A DNA stretch of 64,000 nt from positions 2,294,001 to 2,358,000 of the forward strand of contig NZ_CP068082.1 in the NCBI RefSeq assembly GCF_016724845.1. Reading direction: 5' to 3'. This DNA comes from Sphingobacterium spiritivorum. Lineage in GTDB: Bacteria > Bacteroidota > Bacteroidia > Sphingobacteriales > Sphingobacteriaceae. Both the position numbers and the translations under genes were made by a program. The stretch's first letter is position 1; each line of letters begins with the position of its first letter. Below are positions 1 to 8,544 of this stretch, in pieces. The notes under the pieces are model-generated. The model saw only the letters and a program-made list of their open reading frames with translations. It was not told the DNA's origin and made no database searches.

Positions 1-1
1 A

Positions 2-406
2 TTATATAGTATTACTACGTTATTTGAAGAATCTGAATTTGGAAAGTTATATGCATTTGCCAATAAGCATATTAATAAGAGATCTCTGATTTTTGTTTAT
101 ACCAATTTTGAGACAATGGATAGTCTGAACAGGCAGATGCCTTATCTCAAAATGATCAACAAGACCCATATCGTTGTCGTCGTTGTCTTTAAGAATACCG
201 AACTGATCCAAATGGCAAAAGAGAGCACACATTACACGATAGATATATATAACCAGATCATAGCAGAGAAATTTGTTTATGAAAAGAGTCTTATTATTCA
301 GGAGCTTAACCGTCAGGGAATTCAGACCATTTATACTGCGCCGGAACAGCTGACTATCAATTCAATAAACAAATATCTTGAAATAAAGGCGCGAGGGTTA
401 ATCTAA
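2..406 (+). CDS. DUF58 domain protein, C-terminal part (5' end outside window)
   Basis: The reading frame is open from the left edge, well before the first internal ATG at 116, so this is the last ~134 codons of a longer gene. A segment reading RSLIFVYTNFE, followed by a run of valines and an ending like YLEIKARGLI, resembles the C-terminus of DUF58 proteins, which carry a von Willebrand A-like fold and are usually encoded next to a MoxR ATPase. Role in the family: probably assembly or stress functions with MoxR; not established. It converges on the Dabb gene and the two overlap by 9 bp at their 3' ends. Family assignment is by recall of the C-terminal pattern. Confidence 0.7.
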   Translation, partial: LYSITTLFEESEFGKLYAFANKHINKRSLIFVYTNFETMDSLNRQMPYLKMINKTHIVVVVVFKNTELIQMAKESTHYTIDIYNQIIAEKFVYEKSLIIQELNRQGIQTIYTAPEQLTINSINKYLEIKARGLI

Positions 407-814
407 CTGGGTATCATGGACGAGTACTTTTGTCCAGTTACTGCTGAAATCTTCTATTGCCTTCAGATGAATAGGGTGAGTCTCATAAGTATTGATGTAT
501 TCCATCTTTTCAAATATCACAATCAGATTATATGTCCAGCTATTATCTACCACGGGTCGTTGACTTGTTTCTGCAGGACGGCCATAGCGAAGACTTTTAA
601 TATTAGGTACTTTTCTCAGGGCTTCAAAAAACTTCGTAAAATCTTTAACCTGTTGGGCTGTAAGGTCTTCTTTCAGCCAGAAATATACCGAATGTATAAT
701 CTGTATGTTTTCGACAACAGCGAAGGAAGATTTTGACTGAGCAAGAGCAGATACAGCTAACACTGAAGTACCGATAGTCGCAGCGGAAGACTGAATAAAT
801 TTTCTTCTTTTCAT
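398..814 (-). CDS. Tat-exported Dabb (stress-responsive A/B barrel) domain protein
   Basis: A 138-residue protein. The N-terminus MKRRKFIQSS, followed by a hydrophobic Ala/Ser-rich stretch and ALAQ, is a twin-arginine signal, so export of a folded protein to the periplasm is likely. The mature part (about residues 36-136) has the HSVYFWLKEDLT opening and the SLRYGRPA and THPIHLKAIEDF elements of small dimeric ferredoxin-like Dabb domains. Substrate and reaction are unknown. It lies downstream of metK on the same strand, but a strong hairpin at 874-904 separates them. A TATCTTTA box at 837-844 could serve as its own promoter. Its 3' end overlaps the converging DUF58 gene. Confidence 0.75.
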   Translation of the reverse strand: MKRRKFIQSSAATIGTSVLAVSALAQSKSSFAVVENIQIIHSVYFWLKEDLTAQQVKDFTKFFEALRKVPNIKSLRYGRPAETSQRPVVDNSWTYNLIVIFEKMEYINTYETHPIHLKAIEDFSSNWTKVLVHDTQLD

Positions 815-873
815 AGTATGTTTGTGTTGATAGTCTTAAAGATAGTAATAATTACAGCGGGATAAAACAGAAA

Positions 874-904
874 AAAGGGCTTATCACATCGTGATAAGCC
901 CTTT
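874..904. terminator. Rho-independent terminator after metK
   Basis: Perfect 14-bp inverted repeat (874-887 with 891-904) around a 3-nt loop. It is followed in the metK direction by a run of T and in the other direction by T/A-rich sequence. It lies 28 bp past the metK stop and ahead of the Dabb gene, so it should end metK transcription. Confidence 0.85.
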
Positions 905-931
905 AAAATTTTTATAAGGTCAAAAAGTATA

Positions 932-2185
932 TTAGATATTAAATGCCGCTTTGATTTGATCTACAAAATCTAATTTTTCCCATGTGAACAGCTCTACTTC
1001 TACTGTTTTTTGCTCACCATTGCTGTTTTCAAAAGTTTTGGTTACAGATCTTGGGGTACGCCCCATGTGACCATAAGCTGCCGTCTCCGAGTAGATCGGG
1101 TTTCTTAATCCAAGACGGGTTTCGATTCCGTAAGGAGTCATATCAAATAACTCAGAGATCTTTTGTGCAATCTGTCCGTCGGTCAGATTCACTTTGCTGG
1201 TGCCGTAAGTATTTACATATACACCCATCGGATCTTTAACGCCGATAGCATAGGATACTTGTACTAATATTTCTTCAGCAACTCCTGCTGCTACCAGATT
1301 TTTTGCAATGTGACGTGTTGCATAAGCCGCAGAGCGGTCTACCTTGGAAGGATCTTTTCCTGAGAAAGCACCACCTCCGTGAGCACCCTTGCCTCCGTAG
1401 GTATCCACAATGATTTTACGCCCAGTCAATCCTGTATCTCCGTGAGGACCTCCGATTACAAATTTTCCGGTCGGATTAATGTGAAATTTGATCTTATCAT
1501 CAAATAAGGATTGCAATTCTGGTTTTAGCTGAGCTTTTACACGAGGAATCAGGATTGCTTTAATATCTTCCTTGATCTTATTCAACATTGTTGATTCTTC
1601 ATCAAAATCATCATGTTGTGTAGAGATCACAATAGTATCAATGCGTACGGGCTTGTGATTGCTGTCATATTCTAAGGTCACCTGAGACTTGGCATCGGGA
1701 CGCAGATAAGTGATTTCTTTATTTTCTCTGCGCAAATCTGCCAGTTCGTAAAGCAGACGGTGCGAAAGATCAAGTGCTAAAGGCATGTAATTTTCGGTCT
1801 CATTGGTCGCATAACCAAACATGATACCCTGATCACCGGCACCTTGTTCTTGTTTTGTTTTGCGGTCTACCCCCTGGTTGATGTCTGCAGACTGCTCGTG
1901 GATTGCAGATAATATACCACAGGAATTGGCTTCAAACATATATGCCGATTTGGTATAACCGATTCTTTCAATGACAGAACGTGCAATTTTCTGTACGTCC
2001 AGATATATCTTGGATTTCACCTCACCGGCAAGTACAACCTGACCTGTAGTGACTAAAGTTTCGATTGCTACACGTGCATCCTGATCCCAAGCAAGGAAAT
2101 TATCTATTAATGCATCTGAAATTTGATCGGCAACTTTGTCAGGATGTCCTTCCGAAACCGATTCTGAAGTAAATAAATAAGCCAT
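932..2185 (-). CDS. metK: S-adenosylmethionine synthetase
   Basis: Makes S-adenosylmethionine from methionine and ATP in the cytoplasm. The 417-residue length is a little longer than the usual ~385-400. Family signatures are clear: GHPDK at 13-17 (ATP/metal binding), [12 protein letters not shown] at 115-126, and the phosphate-binding [16 protein letters not shown] at 270-285. The ATG start is followed at once by the conserved [16 protein letters not shown]-terminus. A SAM-II-like riboswitch sits in the 5' leader, about 80 nt upstream, which implies feedback control by its own product. A strong terminator follows. Identification is secure. Confidence 0.98.
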   Translation of the reverse strand: MAYLFTSESVSEGHPDKVADQISDALIDNFLAWDQDARVAIETLVTTGQVVLAGEVKSKIYLDVQKIARSVIERIGYTKSAYMFEANSCGILSAIHEQSADINQGVDRKTKQEQGAGDQGIMFGYATNETENYMPLALDLSHRLLYELADLRRENKEITYLRPDAKSQVTLEYDSNHKPVRIDTIVISTQHDDFDEESTMLNKIKEDIKAILIPRVKAQLKPELQSLFDDKIKFHINPTGKFVIGGPHGDTGLTGRKIIVDTYGGKGAHGGGAFSGKDPSKVDRSAAYATRHIAKNLVAAGVAEEILVQVSYAIGVKDPMGVYVNTYGTSKVNLTDGQIAQKISELFDMTPYGIETRLGLRNPIYSETAAYGHMGRTPRSVTKTFENSNGEQKTVEVELFTWEKLDFVDQIKAAFNI

Positions 2186-2263
2186 AAGTATTACTAATTA
2201 ATGTAGACATACTCGCTGATAAGAAGGTAGAAACACAGGGAAGTGGAAAAACACCGAATGAAA

Positions 2264-2340
2264 TAGTTTTAGCACTTTTTTACTGTGGTTGCAATCTCCT
2301 GTTACTGAGCTTCTGCCCGTAACGCAAATCAGTCCACAAA
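2264..2340 (-). ncRNA. SAM-II-like riboswitch in the metK leader (long-loop form)
   Basis: Read on the minus strand, the leader holds TGTGG, CTGATTT, an extra hairpin GTTAC/GTAAC, GCAACCACA and, downstream, AAGTGCTAAAAC. TGTGG pairs with CCACA to form P1. The conserved CUGAUUU after the 5' P1 strand, GCAA just before the 3' P1 strand, and the GCUAAA element 3' of it match the SAM-II arrangement. An inserted hairpin enlarges the P1 loop. Position in front of metK fits a SAM sensor. The pseudoknot pairing was not verified base by base, and SAM-I was considered but its P1 and kink-turn elements are absent. Confidence 0.68.
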
Positions 2341-2368
2341 TTATTCGGCAAAGCTACAACTCTTTGAC

Positions 2369-2399
2369 GAAATATAAAATTCAATTTTATACTCTACAA
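2369..2399 (-). promoter_or_regulatory. Putative metK promoter
   Basis: A -33-like TTG (2397-2399) is followed after 20 bp by TATATTTC (2369-2376), one base away from the Bacteroidota -7 consensus TAnnTTTG. Transcription from here would begin about 20-30 nt ahead of the riboswitch P1, which is consistent with a leader RNA. Confidence 0.45.
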
Positions 2400-2495
2400 T
2401 TAAAAATGAAAATTCAATGATATTAAAATTAACATTCATTATGTATACGGGCTTTTGTCTATCTTTATCCGGAAAAAATACAAGTAAAGACCTTT

Positions 2496-3374
2496 ATGGC
2501 CGAGAGAAAGCGAATATTATTTGTCGTCAATCCTATTTCAGGTGGAAAACGAAAGACTGCGTTCAATAAGCAGGTTCTTGAGGTATTAGATCTTCAGAAA
2601 TTTAATCCTACTTTTCAGCAGACGAATCATCCAAATCATGCTTATGAACTTGGAAAGCTGGCAATTGAAGAAAAATATGATGCAGTCGTAGCGGTGGGAG
2701 GAGACGGAACCATCAATGAACTTGGCTCCGCATTAGTTGGGTCGGATATTCCTTTGGGAATTATTCCCGAAGGTTCTGGAAACGGACTTGCCCTATATCT
2801 GGGTATTCCGATGAATGAAGCCGCTGCACTGCGGAGGCTAAACCGGTTTGAAGCTGTAGAAGTTGACTCCGGTCTGATCAATGACCGTAATTTTTTCAAC
2901 ATAGCCGGTATTGGATTTGATGCATCCGTGAGTGACCGCTTTGCCAATGAAAATATAAGAGGCCCTATCGGATATCTCAAATCGGCTATTAATGTACTTA
3001 GCAATTATAAACCCTGCATGTATAAATTGACCATTGACGGTGTGGAGTATGAGCGTGAGGCTTTCATGATCAGTGTGGCCAATTCACCACAGTACGGAAA
3101 TAATGCGTATATCGCTCCGCAGGCATCCGTTAATGACGGCGTGCTGGATGTTTGTATTGTGCACAAATTTCCGCTTTATACATTACCCATGATGGTATTT
3201 CATCTGTTTAATAAATCTGCAGATCAGTCCGAGTATGTAGAAATCATTCCGGGCAAAGAAATCACCATTGAACGCGAAAAAGATGGTGCTGCACATGTGG
3301 ATGGAGAGCCGTTTGAATTAGGCAAAAAACTAGATATACGAATCTTACCAAAATCCCTTCGGATAATTTGTTAA
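2496..3374 (+). CDS. Diacylglycerol/lipid kinase family protein (YegS/DgkB type)
   Basis: A 292-residue soluble lipid kinase. It starts with the family pattern RILFVVNPISGGKR (residues 6-19), has the nucleotide-binding GGDGTINE at 68-75 and PEGSGN at 91-96, and ends with the conserved HVDGEP segment. Members phosphorylate diacylglycerol, sphingoid or related lipids at the membrane; the exact substrate cannot be read from the sequence. Sphingobacteria make sphingolipids, so a sphingosine or ceramide-like substrate is possible but is only inference. The SUI1 gene follows after 9 bp, so the two are probably cotranscribed. It is divergent from metK. Confidence 0.9.
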   Translation: MAERKRILFVVNPISGGKRKTAFNKQVLEVLDLQKFNPTFQQTNHPNHAYELGKLAIEEKYDAVVAVGGDGTINELGSALVGSDIPLGIIPEGSGNGLALYLGIPMNEAAALRRLNRFEAVEVDSGLINDRNFFNIAGIGFDASVSDRFANENIRGPIGYLKSAINVLSNYKPCMYKLTIDGVEYEREAFMISVANSPQYGNNAYIAPQASVNDGVLDVCIVHKFPLYTLPMMVFHLFNKSADQSEYVEIIPGKEITIEREKDGAAHVDGEPFELGKKLDIRILPKSLRIIC

Positions 3375-3383
3375 CTTAGTTCT

Positions 3384-3734
3384 ATGAATAAGCATAAAAA
3401 ACAACGTTTTGAAGGAATTGTATATTCCACTTCTGACGATTTTGATTATCAGGAGAGCGATATTACAGAAGAAGCAGAGACTTTGCCTGCCAATAAGCAG
3501 TTGCTGAAAGTAATGCTTGACCGCAAAATGAGAAAGGGAAAAGTTGTTACAATTGTAACCGGTTTCATAGGTTCGGATGCTGACCTTGAAATCTTAGCGA
3601 AAAAATTGAAACAAAAATGTGGAGTGGGCGGTACCTCTAAAAATGGTGAAATTATGATTCAAGGTGATTTTAAACAAAAAATAGTTGACTTGTTGAACCA
3701 GGACGGCTATAAAGTCAAAGTCGTTGGTGGATAG
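3384..3734 (+). CDS. SUI1/eIF1-family translation factor (YciH-like)
   Basis: A 116-residue protein with a short acidic N-terminus (about 1-37) and a SUI1 domain from about residue 40. The domain shows RKGKVVTIVTGF, a lysine-rich helix KKLKQKCGVGG, and the typical GEIMIQGDFKQKIVDLL ending. The bacterial YciH/SUI1 family resembles eIF1 and is thought to influence start-codon selection or initiation fidelity; it is not essential where tested. It begins 9 bp after the lipid kinase stop, suggesting a two-gene transcript. A 442-bp AT-rich gap follows. Confidence 0.9.
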   Translation: MNKHKKQRFEGIVYSTSDDFDYQESDITEEAETLPANKQLLKVMLDRKMRKGKVVTIVTGFIGSDADLEILAKKLKQKCGVGGTSKNGEIMIQGDFKQKIVDLLNQDGYKVKVVGG

Positions 3735-4176
3735 TTGTTTACGCATCGATTATAACCTAAATATTAACTTTTTGTAACAGAACTGATGCAATAACTCTGA
3801 TAATTTGACGTTTAAAAAACACTTAGTTACAAGAGTATCCATGTGAGTAATCACTTACTTATTTTTAACACTTAATGATTTATTAATTTGCATATCATAA
3901 AAAAAATGGTTTTCATTGTAAAAAATTACAGCATTAAGCATGATTTTGACATGATAAGAATGACGGGCAATGATTCTGCTGATGTATTGTTCGTTTTAAA
4001 ACGTGAAAATCAAAATGAAAATTTAGAAAATTGTATTTTAATGCAACATTAATTTTATTTTTATTACAAAATGCTATATTTGTTTCTCACATGAGTAACA
4101 GATATAGATCTAGATTGCACATAATTGAATTAAACATTATATTAAACAACAGTAAAAAATCTAAAATTTAGTAAAA
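3735..4176. other. AT-rich intergenic region upstream of exbB
   Basis: There is no convincing gene here. The only frame of note is 48 codons (3906-4052, MVFIVKNYSIKH...), without a recognisable domain. The region holds the probable exbB promoter near 4075 and a roughly 95-nt leader. No clear terminator hairpin was seen after the SUI1 gene. Confidence 0.6.
4075..4082 (+). promoter_or_regulatory. Putative exbB -7 box
   Basis: TATATTTG matches the Bacteroidota -7 consensus TAnnTTTG exactly. It lies about 95 bp ahead of the exbB start in a long AT-rich gap. No clear TTG was found at the expected -33 position. Confidence 0.5.
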
Positions 4177-5007
4177 ATGGCAAACGCACCAAAAACAACT
4201 AGTCCTGCAAAACAAGAGAGCGGAAATTCAGGTTCCCTATTTGCAAGTTTAGCAATCATCATTTGTTTCATTGTTGGTTTCGTAGTATGGAAATATGTAA
4301 TGGGAGCTCCTTCTAACTTCCAGGAAAATAATCCAGAAAACCAACCTCTTCCAGGAAACTACTTAGGAATGGTATACCACGCAGGTGCTATCGTACCTAT
4401 CCTTATCGGTTTATTCTTAATGGTGTGGGTCTTCTCTATTGAGCGCTTGATCGTTATCAACAAAGCTTCAGGTACTGGTAATGTTGGTAACTTCGTAAGA
4501 AAAGTACAAACGTTAATCAACGGTGGTAACATTGACACAGCTATCGCTGAGTGTGACAAACAAAAAGGTTCTGTTGCAAACGTAATCAAAGCAGGTTTAT
4601 TGAAATACAAAGACGTTTCTGCTAACCCAGGTCTTGATTCAGAAAAATCAGCATTAGCTATCCAGAAAGAAATCGAAGAGACAACAGCATTGGAAATGCC
4701 TATGTTGGAGAAAAACTTAAACGTTATAGCAACATTAGTTTCTATCGGTACGTTGACAGGTCTATTAGGTACAGTAACAGGTATGATCAAGGCCTTCTCT
4801 GCATTAGCAACAGGTGGTGCTCCGGATTCAGCTAAATTAGCAAACGGTATCTCTGAGGCCCTTATCAATACAGCAACAGGTATTGCGACTTCTACATTCG
4901 CTATCGTAATGTATAACATCCTTACTGCAAAAATCGATAAATTAACTTACTCAATTGACGAGGCTGGTTTCTCAATCGTACAAACGTACGCGGCTAACCA
5001 CAAATAA
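4177..5007 (+). CDS. exbB: MotA/TolQ/ExbB proton channel family protein
   Basis: A 276-residue inner membrane protein with hydrophobic spans near residues 24-45, 66-92, 180-200 and 220-245. The last two carry the Gly/Thr-rich IGTLTGLLGTVTGMI and ALINTATGIATSTFAI segments that line the ExbB/TolQ proton path. With ExbD it uses the proton gradient to drive TonB. It heads the locus exbB-exbD-exbD-tonB and is preceded by a long gap with a -7 box. The extra N-terminal membrane span before the usual three is common in Bacteroidota homologues. Confidence 0.93.
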   Translation: MANAPKTTSPAKQESGNSGSLFASLAIIICFIVGFVVWKYVMGAPSNFQENNPENQPLPGNYLGMVYHAGAIVPILIGLFLMVWVFSIERLIVINKASGTGNVGNFVRKVQTLINGGNIDTAIAECDKQKGSVANVIKAGLLKYKDVSANPGLDSEKSALAIQKEIEETTALEMPMLEKNLNVIATLVSIGTLTGLLGTVTGMIKAFSALATGGAPDSAKLANGISEALINTATGIATSTFAIVMYNILTAKIDKLTYSIDEAGFSIVQTYAANHK

Positions 5008-5105
5008 GAATCTGATGTTTTTTACGATTCTTTTATGGAATCATAAAACGAAAAGCATCATATAGTCAAAGTATATTGAGTAATTAATTTTAGAAGTAAA
5101 GAAAA

Positions 5106-5762
5106 ATGGGAAAAGCTAAAGTAAAAAGAACGAGTACGTCAATCGACATGACAGCCATGTGTGACGTATCCTTCTTGCTTCTTACATTCTTCGTATTGAC
5201 ATCTACAGCACGTCAACCGGAAGCATTCCCTGTAGACACACCAGCTTCTACCACAAAAGATAAATTGCCGGATACTAATCTTGGTATTATCACAATCGGT
5301 GGAGAAGGAAAAGTGTTCTTCGGAGTGAAAGAACGTGAAGTTCGCAAAAGGATGTTAGAAAGAATGTCGGCGAAGTACAATATTCAATTCTCTCAAGAGG
5401 ATTACAAAAAATTCGAATTAGCTGAAGATTTTGGTGTTCCGATTAAGAATTTGCGCCAGCTTTTGACACTTGACGTGAGTCAGCGTGTACAGCCGGGAGT
5501 GCAAACAGGTATTCCTGTTGATAGTACAGAGAATAATACGAACGAATTGTATCATTGGGTTCAGTCAGCAAGATTAGCGACAGCTGAGATTACAAAAGAA
5601 AAAGAAAGCGAGAAGGATTTTGTTGATCCGGGACCGATGAAAATTGCAATCAAAGCAGATGCTAACGAGAAGTATCCATCAATTAATTTAGTAATTGAGA
5701 CTCTTCGTAACCAAAAGCAGAACAAATTCAGTTTTGTAACAGGTCTAAAAGGTAACGAATAA
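5106..5762 (+). CDS. exbD: Biopolymer transport protein ExbD (long paralogue)
   Basis: A 218-residue protein with a basic N-terminus, one membrane span at about 17-35 (SIDMTAMCDVSFLLLTFFVL) and a periplasmic domain. Asp20 in the span is the expected protonatable channel residue. At 218 residues it is much longer than the usual ~140 because of an insert of about 70 residues (roughly 75-150) within the periplasmic part. It lies 98 bp after exbB and 31 bp before a second exbD. It probably forms a mixed or alternative complex with ExbB. Confidence 0.92.
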   Translation: MGKAKVKRTSTSIDMTAMCDVSFLLLTFFVLTSTARQPEAFPVDTPASTTKDKLPDTNLGIITIGGEGKVFFGVKEREVRKRMLERMSAKYNIQFSQEDYKKFELAEDFGVPIKNLRQLLTLDVSQRVQPGVQTGIPVDSTENNTNELYHWVQSARLATAEITKEKESEKDFVDPGPMKIAIKADANEKYPSINLVIETLRNQKQNKFSFVTGLKGNE

Positions 5763-5793
5763 TTAACGTCTCATTTTAATTAAATAGAAGAAA

Positions 5794-6345
5794 ATGGCAG
5801 AATTAAATCAAGACTCCGGTAAACAGGGGAAAGGTGGAAAAGTAAGAAGTAAGAAAAATGGTGGTAAAGTCGATTTGACAGCCATGGTTGACCTTGCGTT
5901 CTTATTGATTACTTTCTTCATGTTAACTACGTCTTTAAACAAGCCTCAAGCGATGGACGTTGCAATGCCTGATAAGAATAAAATGGACGCTACTGACAAT
6001 CTGGAGATTGCAGATAACCGCTCTATCACATTATTATTAGGTTCTGACAATAAGATTTTATGGTACTACGGACAATTAAAAAGTCCGATTACCCCTCCTA
6101 CAGCCATTGATTATGGTAAGGACGGTCTTCGTAAAGTCATTACTGAAATGAAAGCAAGAGTTCCGGCTGCTGCTGGAGGAAAGGATTTGATCGTAGTAAT
6201 CAGACCTAGTGAGAAATCTGTTCAACGTAATCTTGTCGATGTATTAGACGAGATGAAAATTGTAGATATCAAACGATATATGATTTCAAAAATCACTCCT
6301 GAAGAAATAGATGTGTTAAAGCGTGAGAATTTGTATAACGACTAG
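5794..6345 (+). CDS. exbD: Biopolymer transport protein ExbD (second paralogue)
   Basis: A 183-residue ExbD paralogue with a Gly/Lys-rich N-terminus, a single span at about 27-46 (VDLTAMVDLAFLLITFFML) with the channel aspartate at position 33, and a periplasmic domain with KDLIVVIRPSEKS. Two ExbD proteins with different periplasmic domains are normal in Bacteroidota TonB loci. It is followed by tonB after 36 bp. Confidence 0.93.
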   Translation: MAELNQDSGKQGKGGKVRSKKNGGKVDLTAMVDLAFLLITFFMLTTSLNKPQAMDVAMPDKNKMDATDNLEIADNRSITLLLGSDNKILWYYGQLKSPITPPTAIDYGKDGLRKVITEMKARVPAAAGGKDLIVVIRPSEKSVQRNLVDVLDEMKIVDIKRYMISKITPEEIDVLKRENLYND

Positions 6346-6381
6346 TTTTATAAAATTTTAAACGCAAAAAAATAAGAAATT

Positions 6382-7260
6382 ATGTTTGGTTCAAAATTAG
6401 ATTTATTCAAAAAGGAATGGCTAGACGTTGTTTTTGCGAATAGAAATAAGGAATATGGAGCTTACCAGCTTCGTAAACTGGCACCAAGAGCGACTAACGT
6501 TGGTTTAGCAGCTGTTATAGGGTTGGTTATCCTTTTGAGTATTCCAAAGATTTTCAACATCAAGTTGATTCCAGATAAGCCGGTAGAACCACCTCCAGTA
6601 ATCACAGAAGTGACGCTGGAAGATTTGGAGATCCCGGAGCCGCCTAAAGAGGAAGAAGAGCCTCTTCCGGCGGAAGAACAACCACAGCGTATCGCTCAGG
6701 AACCACCTGCTGAAGACCTTATCCGTTTTCCGGAGCCTAAAGTAGTTCCTAAAAATCAAGTGAAAGAAGAAGTGGCTGCTCAGGAAGACTTTAAAGACGA
6801 CAAGAAAACTCCAGCTCGTATTACGCTTAAAGGTACTAAAGGTGCATCCGGCGTTCCGACAGGAGAGTTTGGTCCTAAAAAAGTCGATGGTGCTGTTACT
6901 GGTACAGAAAAAGGTTCTCCTGATGGTACCGGTTCAAATGAAATCTTTACTGCGGTAGAGGTGAATCCAGAGCCACCGGGCGGTATGAAAACTTTCATGA
7001 AATGGATAGGCGATAACTACCAATACCCTTCTGCTGCATTGGAGCAAGGTGTAAATGGTGTGGTTCAAGTGTCATTCGTTGTAGAGAAAGATGGTAGTCT
7101 TACTGACATCAAAGTACAACGTGACTTACAGTATGGTACAGGTCAGGCTGCCGTAACGTTACTGAAAAAGGCTAAAAAATGGTCTCCAGGTATACAAAAC
7201 GGACGTCCGGTACGTGTAGCATATACATTGCCAATTCGATTAAACACTATTAATCAGTAA
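6382..7260 (+). CDS. tonB: Energy transducer TonB
   Basis: A 292-residue protein. The cytoplasmic N-terminus (FANRNKEYGAYQLRK, 18-32) is typical of Bacteroidota TonB. One membrane span follows at about 37-58. A Pro/Glu-rich periplasmic spacer covers about 64-115, and the C-terminal TonB domain covers about 200-290 (YPSAALEQGVNGVVQVSFVV, then WSPGIQNGRPVRVAYTLPI). It couples the ExbBD motor to TonB-dependent outer membrane receptors such as the types encoded elsewhere in this window. It is the fourth gene of the exb locus. Confidence 0.95.
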   Translation: MFGSKLDLFKKEWLDVVFANRNKEYGAYQLRKLAPRATNVGLAAVIGLVILLSIPKIFNIKLIPDKPVEPPPVITEVTLEDLEIPEPPKEEEEPLPAEEQPQRIAQEPPAEDLIRFPEPKVVPKNQVKEEVAAQEDFKDDKKTPARITLKGTKGASGVPTGEFGPKKVDGAVTGTEKGSPDGTGSNEIFTAVEVNPEPPGGMKTFMKWIGDNYQYPSAALEQGVNGVVQVSFVVEKDGSLTDIKVQRDLQYGTGQAAVTLLKKAKKWSPGIQNGRPVRVAYTLPIRLNTINQ

Positions 7261-7263
7261 TTT

Positions 7264-7509
7264 GTGACAAGTAACAAATTTAACAATAGTACGAATAGTT
7301 ACAGACAGAAATCGCCTCTAAAGCGATTTCTGTCCATTTTAGGACTATTTATGTTTGGCCTTTACTTTGTTTTGGGGCTGCTTATCATCTTCTGGAATAA
7401 CTTTCCGTTAGAAATTAATCCTACCTATCGTACTTTTTTCGGGATTTTGCTTATTGTCTACTCTTTCATGAGATTTGCGAGACTTTGGCAAAATAATTTT
7501 AGGGATTAA
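7264..7509 (+). CDS. Small two-span membrane protein of the exb/tonB locus
   Basis: A frame of 81 codons from GTG at 7264, four bases after the tonB stop, predicts two membrane spans (about 24-44 and 55-72) and a basic C-terminus. No family is recognised. A perfect 12-bp inverted repeat lies inside the first 25 codons (7304-7334). This raises the alternative that translation starts later, at the ATG at 7351 (MFGLYFVLGLL...), leaving a 52-residue protein. Its position in the locus suggests membrane association with the TonB system, but this is inference. Confidence 0.6.
   Translation: MTSNKFNNSTNSYRQKSPLKRFLSILGLFMFGLYFVLGLLIIFWNNFPLEINPTYRTFFGILLIVYSFMRFARLWQNNFRD
7304..7334 (+). repeat. 12-bp perfect inverted repeat at the start of the small membrane gene
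   Basis: GACAGAAATCGC (7304-7315), a 7-nt loop, then GCGATTTCTGTC (7323-7334), followed by CATTTTAGG. It lies 44 bp after the tonB stop. It could form an RNA hairpin that partly terminates or protects the exb-tonB message; the T-tract is weak for a full terminator. Confidence 0.6.
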
Positions 7510-7554
7510 AATCATTTCATTAATCTTTTTAGTAATTATCTAATCTATAGCTGT

Positions 7555-8505
7555 ATGAACAAAAAGATAAGCTTTCGGATTATTATGATGGCAGTTGCCA
7601 CAAGCCTGGCTGTGTTTACATCCTGCAGCAATCGGAGTTCTCAAGATGGATCCGATGAGGAAAAGGCGAAGCATGGAGATATCCTGAATGGAAGACTATC
7701 TGTAATAGTAGATGAGACACTTTTACCTATTATTGAAGAACAGGTAGATGTTTTTCAGAATTCATATAAAGACTCGAAAATAGAATTGGTATCTGCGCCT
7801 GAGGTAAAGGGAATTAACCTGTTACTGCAGGATCGGGCCAAGACGGCAATCATGACCAGAAAGCTGTCCGCAAGTGAGGAAGAATATTTTAAAAAGAAAT
7901 CTATTTCTCCAAAAGTATTTCAGATAGCTACAGATGCCGTTGTTTTTATTAGTAATACAGGTCGGGCAGATACGAGTATTACTGTTGAAAATGTAGTAAA
8001 AATATTAAAGGGTGAAAATATCGGACAGAATTATTCGTTAATACTGGATAATGTCAATTCGAGCACACTACGTCAATTAAAAGATATTGGCAAAATCGAA
8101 AAAATTTCGGGTAAGGGGTTGAAAGCCATGGAAAACGGAGAGGAAGTGCTTTCTTACGTGGCTGAGCATACAGACGGAATAGGAATTATAAGCTATGATC
8201 AATGGCTAAATGCAAAACGTTCTTTTCAGAATAAAGATAAAATTCGTACCTTAAGCGTGCAAAATTCGTTAACAAAAGAAGGGGATAATAAATTTTATCT
8301 ACCAAATCAGTCAACTTTGGCAGAGGGTTTGTATGTATTAAGTCGTCCGGTGTATATTTTAAACTATCAGCCGGATATGGGACTAGGGGTAGGCTTTTCT
8401 GCTTTCCTGACAGGAGACAGAGGTCAGCGAATTATGTTAAAGGCGGATTTAGTGCCTGCAACAATGCCGGGTAGAGAAATAATTATTAGGGATAAAGTAG
8501 AATAA
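7555..8505 (+). CDS. PstS-like periplasmic substrate-binding lipoprotein
   Basis: A 316-residue protein. The signal peptide ends in FTSC (Cys24), a lipobox. The mature part is a type 2 periplasmic-binding-protein fold of the phosphate-binding PstS class: LSVIVDETLLPIIEEQVDVF near the start, AIMTRKLSASEEE, then IGIISYDQW and an ending like FLTGDRGQRIMLKADLVPA. No pst permease or ATPase genes are nearby. Its place between tonB and a TPR gene points to a role with the TonB system or outer membrane uptake rather than a classical ABC transporter. Ligand unknown. Confidence 0.82.
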   Translation: MNKKISFRIIMMAVATSLAVFTSCSNRSSQDGSDEEKAKHGDILNGRLSVIVDETLLPIIEEQVDVFQNSYKDSKIELVSAPEVKGINLLLQDRAKTAIMTRKLSASEEEYFKKKSISPKVFQIATDAVVFISNTGRADTSITVENVVKILKGENIGQNYSLILDNVNSSTLRQLKDIGKIEKISGKGLKAMENGEEVLSYVAEHTDGIGIISYDQWLNAKRSFQNKDKIRTLSVQNSLTKEGDNKFYLPNQSTLAEGLYVLSRPVYILNYQPDMGLGVGFSAFLTGDRGQRIMLKADLVPATMPGREIIIRDKVE

Positions 8506-8544
8506 TTCGTTATTTAGAGAATATAAATAGAACACAAATAGATT

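Noticed and set aside
2264..2340. SAM-I riboswitch as the identity of the metK leader
   Set aside because: GCAACC and GTGCTAAA look SAM-I-like, but the four-way junction, long P1 and AGAG/kink-turn elements are missing; SAM-II order fits better.
3906..4052. 48-codon frame in the gap before exbB
   Set aside because: No recognisable domain, AT-rich, and no promoter at a useful distance; likely chance.
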